Below are positions 39,561-47,064 of a DNA stretch of 64,000 nt, one piece after another. The first letter of the stretch is position 1, and each line of letters starts with the position of its first letter. The stretch lies in assembly GCA_022796195.1 (NCBI GenBank), contig JAAWIE010000002.1:1-64000 (forward strand). The letters run 5' to 3'. The DNA is from Lawsonibacter sp. Lineage in GTDB: Bacteria; Bacillota; Clostridia; Oscillospirales; Oscillospiraceae. The position numbers and the translations under genes were made by a program. The notes beneath the pieces were generated by a model that had not been told where the DNA came from, ran no database searches, and worked only from the letters and a program-made list of their open reading frames with translations.

Positions 39561-41489
39561 ATGGAAGGTCAGCGTGTCGCAAAGGGCGGAGGCGGAAAAA
39601 AAGCCGGACTGATCGTGGGCGCATTGGCAGCAGTTGCAGCGGCGGGCTATCTGGGCCTGTGCGCGTGGGCGTCGGAGCAGGACGCAATTTTGCCTAACGT
39701 GTCGGTGGCCGGGGTTGATGTGTCCAACATGATTGTGGAACAGGCCCAAGACGCGGTGGAATCCGCAGTGGAACAGGGGAGCAAAAATATCACCTTCTCC
39801 CTGGAGTATGAGGGACTTTCCGAGACCATCAACGGCGGAGACGTGGGGGTAGATGTAGCGGAGAGCGTGAAAAACGCCCAGCGGATTGGCCACGAAAACT
39901 TCTTTACCGGTGGATTTCAGCTGGTCAGCCATATGCTGGGCGCTTCCAGCCAGGTTCCGCTGGTAATTGCCGGGGACGACCCTGCTGTGACCGGTCTGGT
40001 GGACCGGATGAAGGAGGCGGTGGCCTCACGGGAGGAAAACCACGCCTATAAGATTGAGGGTGACCAACTGGTGATGACGAAGGGTGCGCCGGTGGTCACG
40101 GTAGACTGGGAGAGCGCAGAGGAGCAGGTTCAGTCCAATCTGCAATCCGCTTTTGAGACCGGCCTCGCCGCCGGAACCGAACCGGTGAACTATGGAGTGG
40201 TCCTGTCCGCCACCCAGACAGCGGAGGGAGAGGAACCCGACTTCAAGGCCATTTATGAAGAACTGCACACCGAGCCCAAAGACGCGGCCCTTAATCTGGA
40301 AACGATGGAGATCTCCGACCACACCGTTGGCGTGGACTTCGATGTAACAGAACTGCAAACCGCCTATCGAAACGCCAAAGGCGGCGAGACCTTCTCCATT
40401 CCCGTGACCCTGACTCAGCCCAAGGTCACCAAAGAGGACCTGGGCGGGGCCCTGTTCCGGGATTTGCTGGGGGAGGCCACCAGCCAGGTAACCGGCGTGG
40501 CCAGCCGCCTCTACAACGTGACCCTGTCCGCCAACTCCTGCAATGGAAAAATCGTTCTCCCCGGGGAGGTCTTCTCCTACAACGACACCACCGGCCCCCG
40601 CTCGGTGGCCAACGGCTACCGTCTGGGTTCGGTCTACGTGGGGGGCAAGTCGGAACAGCAGCCGGGCGGCGGTGTGTGCCAGACCTCCTCCACCCTCTAC
40701 TATGCCATCCTCCACACGGAACTGGAGATTGTGGAACGCCGGTGCCACCAGTTTGCCGTGGGCTACGTCCCCGACGGCATGGACGCCACCGTGTACGACG
40801 GCGGTATTGACTTTAAATTCCGCAACAACACGGACTACCCCATCAAAATTCAGGCATGGACTTACGATACCGGAGGAAAACGCTATATCACCGTACAGCT
40901 CTACGGCACCAACTTAACCGGCCGCTATGCAGTACCGACCAAAAGCGTTTATGATTGGGTCTCCCCTACCACGGTGTATGAGCCCAAGGAGAGCGTCCCC
41001 CGGGGCACCAAAGAGCTGGACCGGGAACAGTATGCCTATTCAGGCCGGAAAGCCCGCACCTGGCGCACCATTTATGAGAAGGACGGCACCGAGGTGGAGA
41101 CCCAGGAGATGGGCAACAGCACCTATAAGATGCGGCCTCACACCTACTTCTATAACCCGGCGGACGGCGACCCCACCACCTGGGTAAACGGCGTTCCCCC
41201 CACAGATCCGGCCACCCCCGTTGATCCGGGCACAACCACCCCGTCCACAGACCCTGGAGCCACTACGCCGCCGGTGGACCCGGGAACCACCACCCCACCG
41301 GTAGACCCCGGCACGGTGACTCCGCCAGTGGACCCCGGTACGACCACCCCGCCGGTAGATCCCGGCACGGTGACTCCGCCGGTAGACCCGGGAACCACGA
41401 CAGACCCCGAACCAACTCCCCCGGTGGAGCCGCCCCAGCCTTCCGACTCCGGCTTATCTCCCCTGGACCCTAACGGCATGGTGGGCTGA
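39561..41489 (+). CDS. VanW family cell-wall protein with proline-rich C-terminal repeats
   Basis: 642 residues. One N-terminal membrane anchor (about 14-34), then a peptidoglycan-binding-like region of the YoaR type (residues 40-300), the VanW domain with its GEVFSYNDTTGPRS and QQPGGGVCQTSSTLYYA motifs (about 330-460), a G5-like domain (VYEPKESVPRGTKELDRE onward) and a tail of PVDPGT-type repeats. It is expected outside the membrane bound to the wall. The name comes from vancomycin clusters, but such proteins are widespread and not evidence of resistance. The ATG at 39561 follows AGGAGG. Confidence 0.92.
   Translation: MEGQRVAKGGGGKKAGLIVGALAAVAAAGYLGLCAWASEQDAILPNVSVAGVDVSNMIVEQAQDAVESAVEQGSKNITFSLEYEGLSETINGGDVGVDVAESVKNAQRIGHENFFTGGFQLVSHMLGASSQVPLVIAGDDPAVTGLVDRMKEAVASREENHAYKIEGDQLVMTKGAPVVTVDWESAEEQVQSNLQSAFETGLAAGTEPVNYGVVLSATQTAEGEEPDFKAIYEELHTEPKDAALNLETMEISDHTVGVDFDVTELQTAYRNAKGGETFSIPVTLTQPKVTKEDLGGALFRDLLGEATSQVTGVASRLYNVTLSANSCNGKIVLPGEVFSYNDTTGPRSVANGYRLGSVYVGGKSEQQPGGGVCQTSSTLYYAILHTELEIVERRCHQFAVGYVPDGMDATVYDGGIDFKFRNNTDYPIKIQAWTYDTGGKRYITVQLYGTNLTGRYAVPTKSVYDWVSPTTVYEPKESVPRGTKELDREQYAYSGRKARTWRTIYEKDGTEVETQEMGNSTYKMRPHTYFYNPADGDPTTWVNGVPPTDPATPVDPGTTTPSTDPGATTPPVDPGTTTPPVDPGTVTPPVDPGTTTPPVDPGTVTPPVDPGTTTDPEPTPPVEPPQPSDSGLSPLDPNGMVG
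41215..41405 (+). repeat. 27-bp coding repeats in the vanW-like tail
   Basis: About seven units of nine residues (PPVDPGTTT / PPVDPGTVT) with degenerate first copies. Low-complexity wall-spanning or spacer sequence. Confidence 0.9.
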
Positions 41490-41499
41490 ATACAACAAA

Positions 41500-41524
41500 A
41501 TTCCCGCCCCTCTGGGGCGGGAAT
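41500..41524 (+). terminator. Stem-loop after the vanW-like gene
   Basis: ATTCCCGCCCC (41500-41510), loop TCT, GGGGCGGGAAT (41514-41524). The T-run is weak, so read-through into the DUF2461 gene is possible. Confidence 0.7.
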
Positions 41525-41557
41525 CCCTGATTTTATTGGAAAGAGAGAGGAACGGCC

Positions 41558-42235
41558 ATGTTTCAAGGTTATACCCAGGGAGCTGTGGACTTTCTGTGGG
41601 GATTGAAGCTGAACAATGAGCGCCCCTGGTTTCAGGCGCACAAGGAAGAATTTCTTGCCCTGGTAGACCGGCCCACGCGGGAACTGGCCGCTCAGTTAAC
41701 CCAGGCGATGACGGACGCTTACCCCAAATTCGGGCTTGAACTGAAGGTGAGCCGCATCTACCGGGACGCCCGGCGGCTCTTTGGCCGCGGCCCCTACAAG
41801 GACCACCTGTGGTTCTCCCTGCGCAAACCGGGGGAACAGGACGGGGCCATCCCGTGCTTTTGGTTCGAGATCGCCGCTGAGCGGTACGGCTATGGCATGG
41901 GCTGCTGGGAGCTCCCTCCTGCCACTATGGCGAAGCTGCGCGCCCGCATTGACCGTGACCCCAAACCGCTGGAGAAACTGGTCCGGGCCATTGGCAAGCG
42001 GGGAGAATTTCGTCTGGGCGGACCGGAGTACAAGCGCCCCAAGGGCGACCCAGGCCCCCTGCTCTACCCCTGGTACAACCGCAAGCAGATCAGCTTGGAG
42101 TGTGAGCACAACTGTGAAGGGGTGTTTTTCACCCCAGACCTGGCTGGACAGGTGTTAGAGGGCTGGAAGTCCTTAACGCCCATCTACCAGTACGTCTGCT
42201 CCCTCCCGGGCGACCCGGAACCCGCTCACATATGA
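41558..42235 (+). CDS. DUF2461 family protein
   Basis: 225 residues, one DUF2461 domain: LWGLKLNNERPWFQAHKEEF near the N-terminus, KVSRIYRDARRLFGRGPYKDHLWFSL (about 63-88) and a GYGMGCWELPPATMAKLRARI segment. Conserved Asn, Arg and Lys residues suggest an enzyme or nucleic-acid protein, but no function is known. The start has GAGAGAGG upstream. A weak AGGAGG/CCTCCT repeat lies just after the stop (about 42241-42270). Confidence 0.9.
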   Translation: MFQGYTQGAVDFLWGLKLNNERPWFQAHKEEFLALVDRPTRELAAQLTQAMTDAYPKFGLELKVSRIYRDARRLFGRGPYKDHLWFSLRKPGEQDGAIPCFWFEIAAERYGYGMGCWELPPATMAKLRARIDRDPKPLEKLVRAIGKRGEFRLGGPEYKRPKGDPGPLLYPWYNRKQISLECEHNCEGVFFTPDLAGQVLEGWKSLTPIYQYVCSLPGDPEPAHI

Positions 42236-42345
42236 CCGGTCAGGAGGCATTCGCAGGTTCCCTCCTAAAATTATGCAGAACGTCAAAATTAGACCGTAAG
42301 ATTTGTCCATAAAAACGAACAAAAAACCTTGACAAAATTACACTA

Positions 42346-42752
42346 GTGTGGTAAATTATAACCAGAACAAGGAAGGGTGAGTCCAATGTACAGGTAACTG
42401 CCCCAGCGGCTGAAACCGAATACAATGCAGGGCCAAGCATATATCATGTGAGTACATGAGTCGGTCGTGAGAGGGAGCCAAGAGAGAACACCACTTCAAG
42501 ATTCGGAAGGACGTATATCTCTTAACCGGCCCGCATGCAGACGGTTTTCAGTCAGCGCAAAGCCCAGCCCATAAGGCAAGCAGGAAGGGAATCCGACCAA
42601 GGGCCTCACATATGAGGAGTTAGGCCGTAATAACGGCAAGAAAAAGGACGGTCGTAGAAGAACTGGAGGGTTGCTGGAGGGACGTGCGGCGGAGCGTATT
42701 CAAATGAAACGGAGGTAGCCATATGATGTTAGATAATAAAAGCGAACAGAAA
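42346..42752 (+). mobile_element. Group II intron 5' fragment (ribozyme domains plus first codons of its maturase)
   Basis: The segment starts with GTGTG, the group II 5' consensus GUGYG. It continues as about 375 bases without an open frame and with many short stems, for example CATGT/ACATG (42445-42459), AACCG/CGGTT (42524-42546), a GGCC/GGCC stem with inner CTCA/TGAG (42602-42626) and GCCGT/ACGGC (42623-42637). It then reaches GGAGG and an ATG at 42723 whose product begins MMLDNKSEQK, as in intron-encoded reverse transcriptases, but stops after ten codons. No reverse transcriptase, domain V or 3' end follows. The family call rests on these features and general resemblance, not alignment. 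Confidence 0.6.
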
Positions 42753-42808
42753 TGACCCTTGACTGCAACGGATTACAAAACGGGCAGTCAGGGGTCATTT
42801 CTTTTTTC
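42749..42808 (+). terminator. Strong intrinsic terminator closing the intron fragment
   Basis: GAAATGACCCTTGACTGC (42749-42766) pairs over 18 bases with 42784-42801 (one G-U pair), followed by six T. It begins exactly where the intron reading frame breaks off. Confidence 0.9.
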
Positions 42809-42908
42809 TTTTATACAAAAAACGGCTTCCCTCTTTTTTGCGCGGAGCATTTCTCGCGGTGGGGAGATTCTTTTACAGGGGCGGCAGTCAGCCGCCCCTG
42901 TTGTGTGT

Positions 42909-42952
42909 CCCACCTTATCGGAGCAGCTGCCCCACCTTATCGGAGCAGCTGC
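42909..42952 (-). repeat. Perfect 22-bp tandem duplication at the end of the flagellin-ended gene
   Basis: CCCACCTTATCGGAGCAGCTGC occurs twice back to back. The second copy encodes the last residues (QLLR) and stop of the 1031-residue protein; the first lies just after the stop, so it is a duplicated gene end. A 10-bp hairpin (CAGGGGCGGC/GCCGCCCCTG, 42875-42899) follows downstream. Confidence 0.9.
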
Positions 42953-45900
42953 TGGACATCCTCCTTGCCCCGTTTGCTGTGTGTACCTGCGACCTGGCCG
43001 GGCTGGAGCCGGATAGACTGCCGCATATCCTCTAAAAGAGAACTGGCAGAGGCTGTATCCCGCACCACCCGCTTTGCAGGGTCAATCTGATTCCGGACGC
43101 CGCGCAGCCGGCTGACGCTCCTCTCCATCCGATGGTACAGGGCGCTGTACGCCTCCTGGATCTGAGAAATCCACCGGCGGTCCGCTTCAATGGTCACCTC
43201 AGCCGCTTTGGCCTCCTCCTGGGTGGAAATACTTAGCTGATCCAGCCCCAAAGCGCGGACGGATAGGCGAAACTGGGGCAGTGTGACCGTGTCCTCCCCA
43301 AGACGCAAGGGGATGCCCGCCCGAGTCCGGAGACTGGCGGAACCGATATCTGCACCACCAGAGATGCGCACATTGCCGCACCCGCCAAAGAGACACGCTC
43401 CAATATCCGCCCCTGGGTCTCCTCCCATAGCTTTGACAATCCGTGCGCTCCCATTAATCAAAATATCGCCGCACTCCCCTTGAACGCCAGCCCCAATGGC
43501 GGCAGCATGGCAGGCGGCGGAAGCGGTAATGCTTCCTCCCTGGATACTGATGCCGCCCGCCGGAGCGCCCAGCGCCGCACCGATTCCCGCGCCGCCGCTT
43601 CCGCCAGAGGAGGTGACCACACCGCCTAGAATGGTGATGTTCCCCATAGCTCCGTGTTTGCCCGCGCCAATTCCGGCCCCGCCGCCGTTTCCCGCGGCCG
43701 TTATCACGCCGCCGCGAATCAAAATCCAGCTGGCTTGGTCCCGGCTGTTTCCGCTGTCCCGGCCAATTCCAGCCCCGCCGCCGCTCCCAGACGCGGTCAG
43801 CGCCCCGGCGGGTTCGCCGCAGTCCTCCGCACAGCCGATGTCCAGCGAGGTGCCATCCCCAAGGGAAATCCCGGCACATCCTAAGCCGCTTTCAAAAAAG
43901 TTGACCGTGCCGCCTTGTAAAACCAGCGTCACCTGGTTGCCCCGGCCCAGATCAAACGCTCGCCCGGAGGCCACCCGGCAGATTACCCCGTTCAAGGCCA
44001 GTTCCAGCCCGCCAATACCGTCCGCCAGGGCGATTCTCCCGCTGAACGGTTCCTGGTTGGCATCCATTCCGGCCCCGCCAGAGACTGCGGTCACCTGAGC
44101 AGACAAAATCCGCAGGGTGTGGGACTCCTCTTCATACACCCAGTCCTTGCCCGCCTCGCCGCCGGTCACCGCAAAGGGGTTGGGATACATGGATATTTCC
44201 TCAAACGTCTGGGTATTTTGATTCCAGAGCAGATAGGCGTACCGGGTCTGAGGGCGGCCTATCTCGTCCCGGCCCCGTGCGATCAGGGTATGGATGGTAT
44301 AGCCGTGGGCGGCGTCCCCTTTGCTCAGCCACAGCCGGGCCGGGTCGCCATTCGCCAGGGCCAACTTGGTCTGGTGTCCGTCCAGTGCCATAGAGGTAAC
44401 GGCGTGCCAACCGGGAAGCAGGGTTTTCCAAACCACATCAAACGGCTCTAGGGCTTTGCCCTCCGGACTGCTCACGCGCACTGCCTGCGCCGCCAGAGAG
44501 GCCGCTCCTTCCACCAGTACAGGGAAGAACTGCCCATCCGGCTTGGTTTCTCCCTCTGCTGTGGCAGTGTCCACTGCAACCGCTCCGCCCGCCAGATGCA
44601 GAGTGCTGGACCTTCCAGCATAAATCACACCAATTTTCAGCAGTCCGCCTCCGTCCAGGGTGAGGGTCCCTCCCTCCCCCAGGCGTACCGTCCCCAAAAT
44701 GCTTGTGCCTGCGCTGAAAATCCGGGCCATAGGCGCGCTGACCGTCAAGGCAGACAGGTTTGCGTTTAGCAGCGTCACCTTTCCGCTGCTGGTAACCAGC
44801 ACCGCCGGTTCGCCCTGCCCGGTCCCCTGAAGCACCACATCCTGAGTCCCGCCTACCGTCAGCTCATTGGCAGTGGGATTGTAGGATACTTGGGACAGAT
44901 CATAGCCCATCACCCGAACCGTGCCCAACTCCAGCGCGGAGGCCCTCTGTGGCGCGGGCTCCTGTCCGGCCGCCGCTCTCTGTACGGTCTCTGCCGTCTG
45001 CGCCGCCTCTGCCTGCTCCGGTATAACCTCCGCCGCTTCCAGGCTCTCCCCGCCTCCGGAGTTCTGTGCAGCGGTCAAAAGGCCCATCAGCAGCTCCAAT
45101 TTCATGCCCTCCAGCCCTGCCAAAAGAGCCAGCCCGGAGAACCCCTCTGGGAGCATCACCTCAAGCTCAGACAACAGCAGACCCTCTAAAAAATTCTCCA
45201 GCCCTGGGGCCGTTCCCCCGGTAAACTGGGCCTGAAAATCTTCCATGCTGGTGAATTCTCCATCGGTCAGCTGCTCGACAGCCTGGTCCAGAGGAACCCC
45301 CTGCGACACCTTCTCCAACAGCAGCCTCAGACCCTCCAGCGCCTCCAGCGGGTCAATCTGCTTGGGCGGGGCGCCGCTGGCGATCACCGCCCCCAGATAC
45401 ACTGCCGCCAGATATCCTGCGGCGGAATCGCTCTCCAGCGGGCGGCTCATAACTGCGGCCAGAATCTCCGAGCTGCTGGCCGTCTTGTCCAGACCCAGCT
45501 GGGACAACAGTTCCTCCACAGTAGGCGCTTTCTGGGTGATGCTTTGAATCAACCAGTCGGGAATTTCCTCCGCGCTTGGGGATGCGTCGCCTAGAACGGC
45601 ATACAAAAGCGTTTTCAGCCCGTCCTCGCCGCCCATCTCCCCGTCAAGAAACAGCGGAGTGTCTCCAACCGAAGCGCCGCCGATCATGCGGTCGATCTCC
45701 TCCCTCAGCTGCTCCAGCTCTGCCTGGAGCGCAGCCCGGTCGGCCGCCCCGCCGCCAGCGGATTCCTTAGCCAGCTCCCCGATGCGCTCCAACGTATCCC
45801 GCACCTCGGCCAGCACACCCTCGCCCGCCTGGAGCGTCCGCCGGCTCTCCCGGATATGTCCCTCTGCCTGACTAACCCTGGTCAACAGCTGTTTCAGGGT

Positions 45901-46032
45901 CTCGGACACGGTAACCGTTGTCCGCTCCACCTTCTGGCTCCCGCTGCTTCCGGCTGATTTTTCCGCTTTGCCCATCCCTTGATACCGGGGCACGGCAAAC
46001 CCCCTGTTTCTGCGAATGGTCAGCTCACCCAT
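42937..46032 (-). CDS. Large protein with flagellin-like N- and C-terminal segments around a glycine-rich repeat domain
   Basis: 1031 residues, no signal peptide. Residues 44-130 follow the flagellin D0/D1 N-terminal pattern (a heptad helix with GEGVLAEVRDTLERIGELA, then ALQAELEQLREEIDRM and TPLFLDG). The last 70 residues follow the flagellin C-terminal pattern (NQIDPAKRVVRD, then DVQQLLR in place of VLSLLR). Between them lie an acidic helical region, a beta-rich region (about 370-640) and repeated GGAGIG units (about 740-900) as in surface adhesins. Export by a flagellar-type route is inferred but no flagellar genes are nearby. AAGGAGG lies eight bases upstream of the ATG, and GCCGATAT farther up. 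Confidence 0.8.
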   Translation of the reverse strand: MGELTIRRNRGFAVPRYQGMGKAEKSAGSSGSQKVERTTVTVSETLKQLLTRVSQAEGHIRESRRTLQAGEGVLAEVRDTLERIGELAKESAGGGAADRAALQAELEQLREEIDRMIGGASVGDTPLFLDGEMGGEDGLKTLLYAVLGDASPSAEEIPDWLIQSITQKAPTVEELLSQLGLDKTASSSEILAAVMSRPLESDSAAGYLAAVYLGAVIASGAPPKQIDPLEALEGLRLLLEKVSQGVPLDQAVEQLTDGEFTSMEDFQAQFTGGTAPGLENFLEGLLLSELEVMLPEGFSGLALLAGLEGMKLELLMGLLTAAQNSGGGESLEAAEVIPEQAEAAQTAETVQRAAAGQEPAPQRASALELGTVRVMGYDLSQVSYNPTANELTVGGTQDVVLQGTGQGEPAVLVTSSGKVTLLNANLSALTVSAPMARIFSAGTSILGTVRLGEGGTLTLDGGGLLKIGVIYAGRSSTLHLAGGAVAVDTATAEGETKPDGQFFPVLVEGAASLAAQAVRVSSPEGKALEPFDVVWKTLLPGWHAVTSMALDGHQTKLALANGDPARLWLSKGDAAHGYTIHTLIARGRDEIGRPQTRYAYLLWNQNTQTFEEISMYPNPFAVTGGEAGKDWVYEEESHTLRILSAQVTAVSGGAGMDANQEPFSGRIALADGIGGLELALNGVICRVASGRAFDLGRGNQVTLVLQGGTVNFFESGLGCAGISLGDGTSLDIGCAEDCGEPAGALTASGSGGGAGIGRDSGNSRDQASWILIRGGVITAAGNGGGAGIGAGKHGAMGNITILGGVVTSSGGSGGAGIGAALGAPAGGISIQGGSITASAACHAAAIGAGVQGECGDILINGSARIVKAMGGDPGADIGACLFGGCGNVRISGGADIGSASLRTRAGIPLRLGEDTVTLPQFRLSVRALGLDQLSISTQEEAKAAEVTIEADRRWISQIQEAYSALYHRMERSVSRLRGVRNQIDPAKRVVRDTASASSLLEDMRQSIRLQPGQVAGTHSKRGKEDVQQLLR

Positions 46033-46067
46033 TCCGGATACCTCCTTTGCCCAGTATTCTGAATTAA

Positions 46068-46094
46068 ATATCGGCCAGACGGCGCAAAAGATAA
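46068..46094 (-). promoter_or_regulatory. Candidate flagellar-sigma (sigma-D/28) promoter
   Basis: On the minus strand GCCGATAT (46068-46075) is identical to the Bacillus sigma-D -10 element, 36 bases before the start of the flagellin-ended gene. The -35 position, 15 bases further, reads TTAT instead of TAAA, so only half the promoter matches. Confidence 0.45.
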
Positions 46095-46122
46095 CAACAT
46101 ATCCTCAAACCGGAAAAATTGC

Positions 46123-46151
46123 CTTGTAAGCGGGGCAGAAAAATGATAAAC
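46123..46151 (+). promoter_or_regulatory. Candidate sigma-A promoter for the DUF2971 gene
   Basis: TTGTAA (46123-46128), a 17-base spacer and TAAACT (46146-46151), about 35 bases before the start. Confidence 0.55.
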
Positions 46152-46185
46152 TTATAACATCGCCACCCAGAACAGGAGGAGCCAT

Positions 46186-47022
46186 ATGGAACGCGCCAAC
46201 GGAACCATACTTTATCACTACACCGACTTTCAAGCGGTCGACGGAATTCTGCGCTGCGCCCAGCTCCGGGTCAACAATGTCTTGCGTATGAACGACTCCG
46301 CCGAGATGCGGCACTTCATGACCCGGCTGTCCAGCGCCATCACCGAGCGGCTCAACCGGGAGGGCAATCGGGAACAGGCTCAGGCGGTTCACACCCTATT
46401 CCGTGACGAGATTCGAAAGGAATACTCCGCCTTTGCCGCCTGTTTCTCTTTCTACCGGGACGACGCGGCCCAGTGGGAGCGGTACGGGAATCGGGGCCGG
46501 GGAATTTGTATCGCCCTCCAGCGGGAGTATCTCCAAAAAATGGCAAAGGGCGCGCTGTCCCTCCAAACCGTCTTTTACCGGGACGATATGGCCGGACACC
46601 CCATGGTCGATGTATTCTGCAAGCTGGTTCAGGCGGGCGGGCCGCTCTCCGCCGACGACCCGGAGATCAAACGCGCCATGCGGGACGCCTGGGCCTGTTC
46701 GGTGTCCTATAAGCACCCCTCCTTCGCCTCGGAATACGAGATGAGGCTGGTGGTCTCCCCCTTCGAAACCAGTGGCTTTGACGTACGCCCCTGTTACCAT
46801 GTGACCAAGGAGCGAATCAAAAAATATTATCCCCTGGACCTGATGTCCATGTGCCGGCAAGCCGGCATCGGCATTGAGGACCTGGTTGCGGAAATCATCA
46901 TTGGACCGGACTCCACCCAGTCTATGGCGATTTTCCAGGACTATCTGCGGGACAACGGCCTGCCGGCCCTGGTGGACCGGGTGTCCCTGTCGGACTGCCC
47001 GCTTCGGGGACTGTCCAATTAA
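46186..47022 (+). CDS. DUF2971 family protein
   Basis: 278 residues. It shows the DUF2971 pattern: LYHYTDFQAVDGIL near the N-terminus, LRVNNVLRMNDSAEMRHF (28-45), ACFSFYRDDAAQWERYGNRGRGICIAL (about 84-110) and a YKHPSFASEYEMRLV segment. Function is not established. The ATG follows CAGGAGGAG. It is convergent with the GLUG-protein gene and divergent from the flagellin-ended gene. Confidence 0.88.
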   Translation: MERANGTILYHYTDFQAVDGILRCAQLRVNNVLRMNDSAEMRHFMTRLSSAITERLNREGNREQAQAVHTLFRDEIRKEYSAFAACFSFYRDDAAQWERYGNRGRGICIALQREYLQKMAKGALSLQTVFYRDDMAGHPMVDVFCKLVQAGGPLSADDPEIKRAMRDAWACSVSYKHPSFASEYEMRLVVSPFETSGFDVRPCYHVTKERIKKYYPLDLMSMCRQAGIGIEDLVAEIIIGPDSTQSMAIFQDYLRDNGLPALVDRVSLSDCPLRGLSN

Positions 47023-47025
47023 AAA

Positions 47026-47059
47026 AATCGCGGGTGAGGATCTCTTCTCACCCGCGATT
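47026..47059. terminator. Bidirectional terminator between DUF2971 and the GLUG gene
   Basis: AATCGCGGGTGAG (47026-47038) pairs with CTCACCCGCGATT (47047-47059). The minus-strand exit has a long T-run, so it mainly ends the surface-protein/MMPL operon. Confidence 0.9.
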
Positions 47060-47064
47060 CTGTT

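Noticed and set aside
41215..41405. Regularly spaced repeats that could suggest a CRISPR array
   Set aside because: They are in-frame 27-bp repeats coding PVDPGT units in the vanW-like tail, without spacers.
42346..42808. RNase P RNA, tmRNA or 6S RNA as identity of the structured region
   Set aside because: The conserved cores of RNase P RNA and the tmRNA ends are absent, while the GTGTG start and maturase-like codons fit a group II intron.
42752..43090. Plus-strand small frames after the intron fragment
   Set aside because: They begin within the terminator hairpin and run antisense into the end of the flagellin-ended gene.
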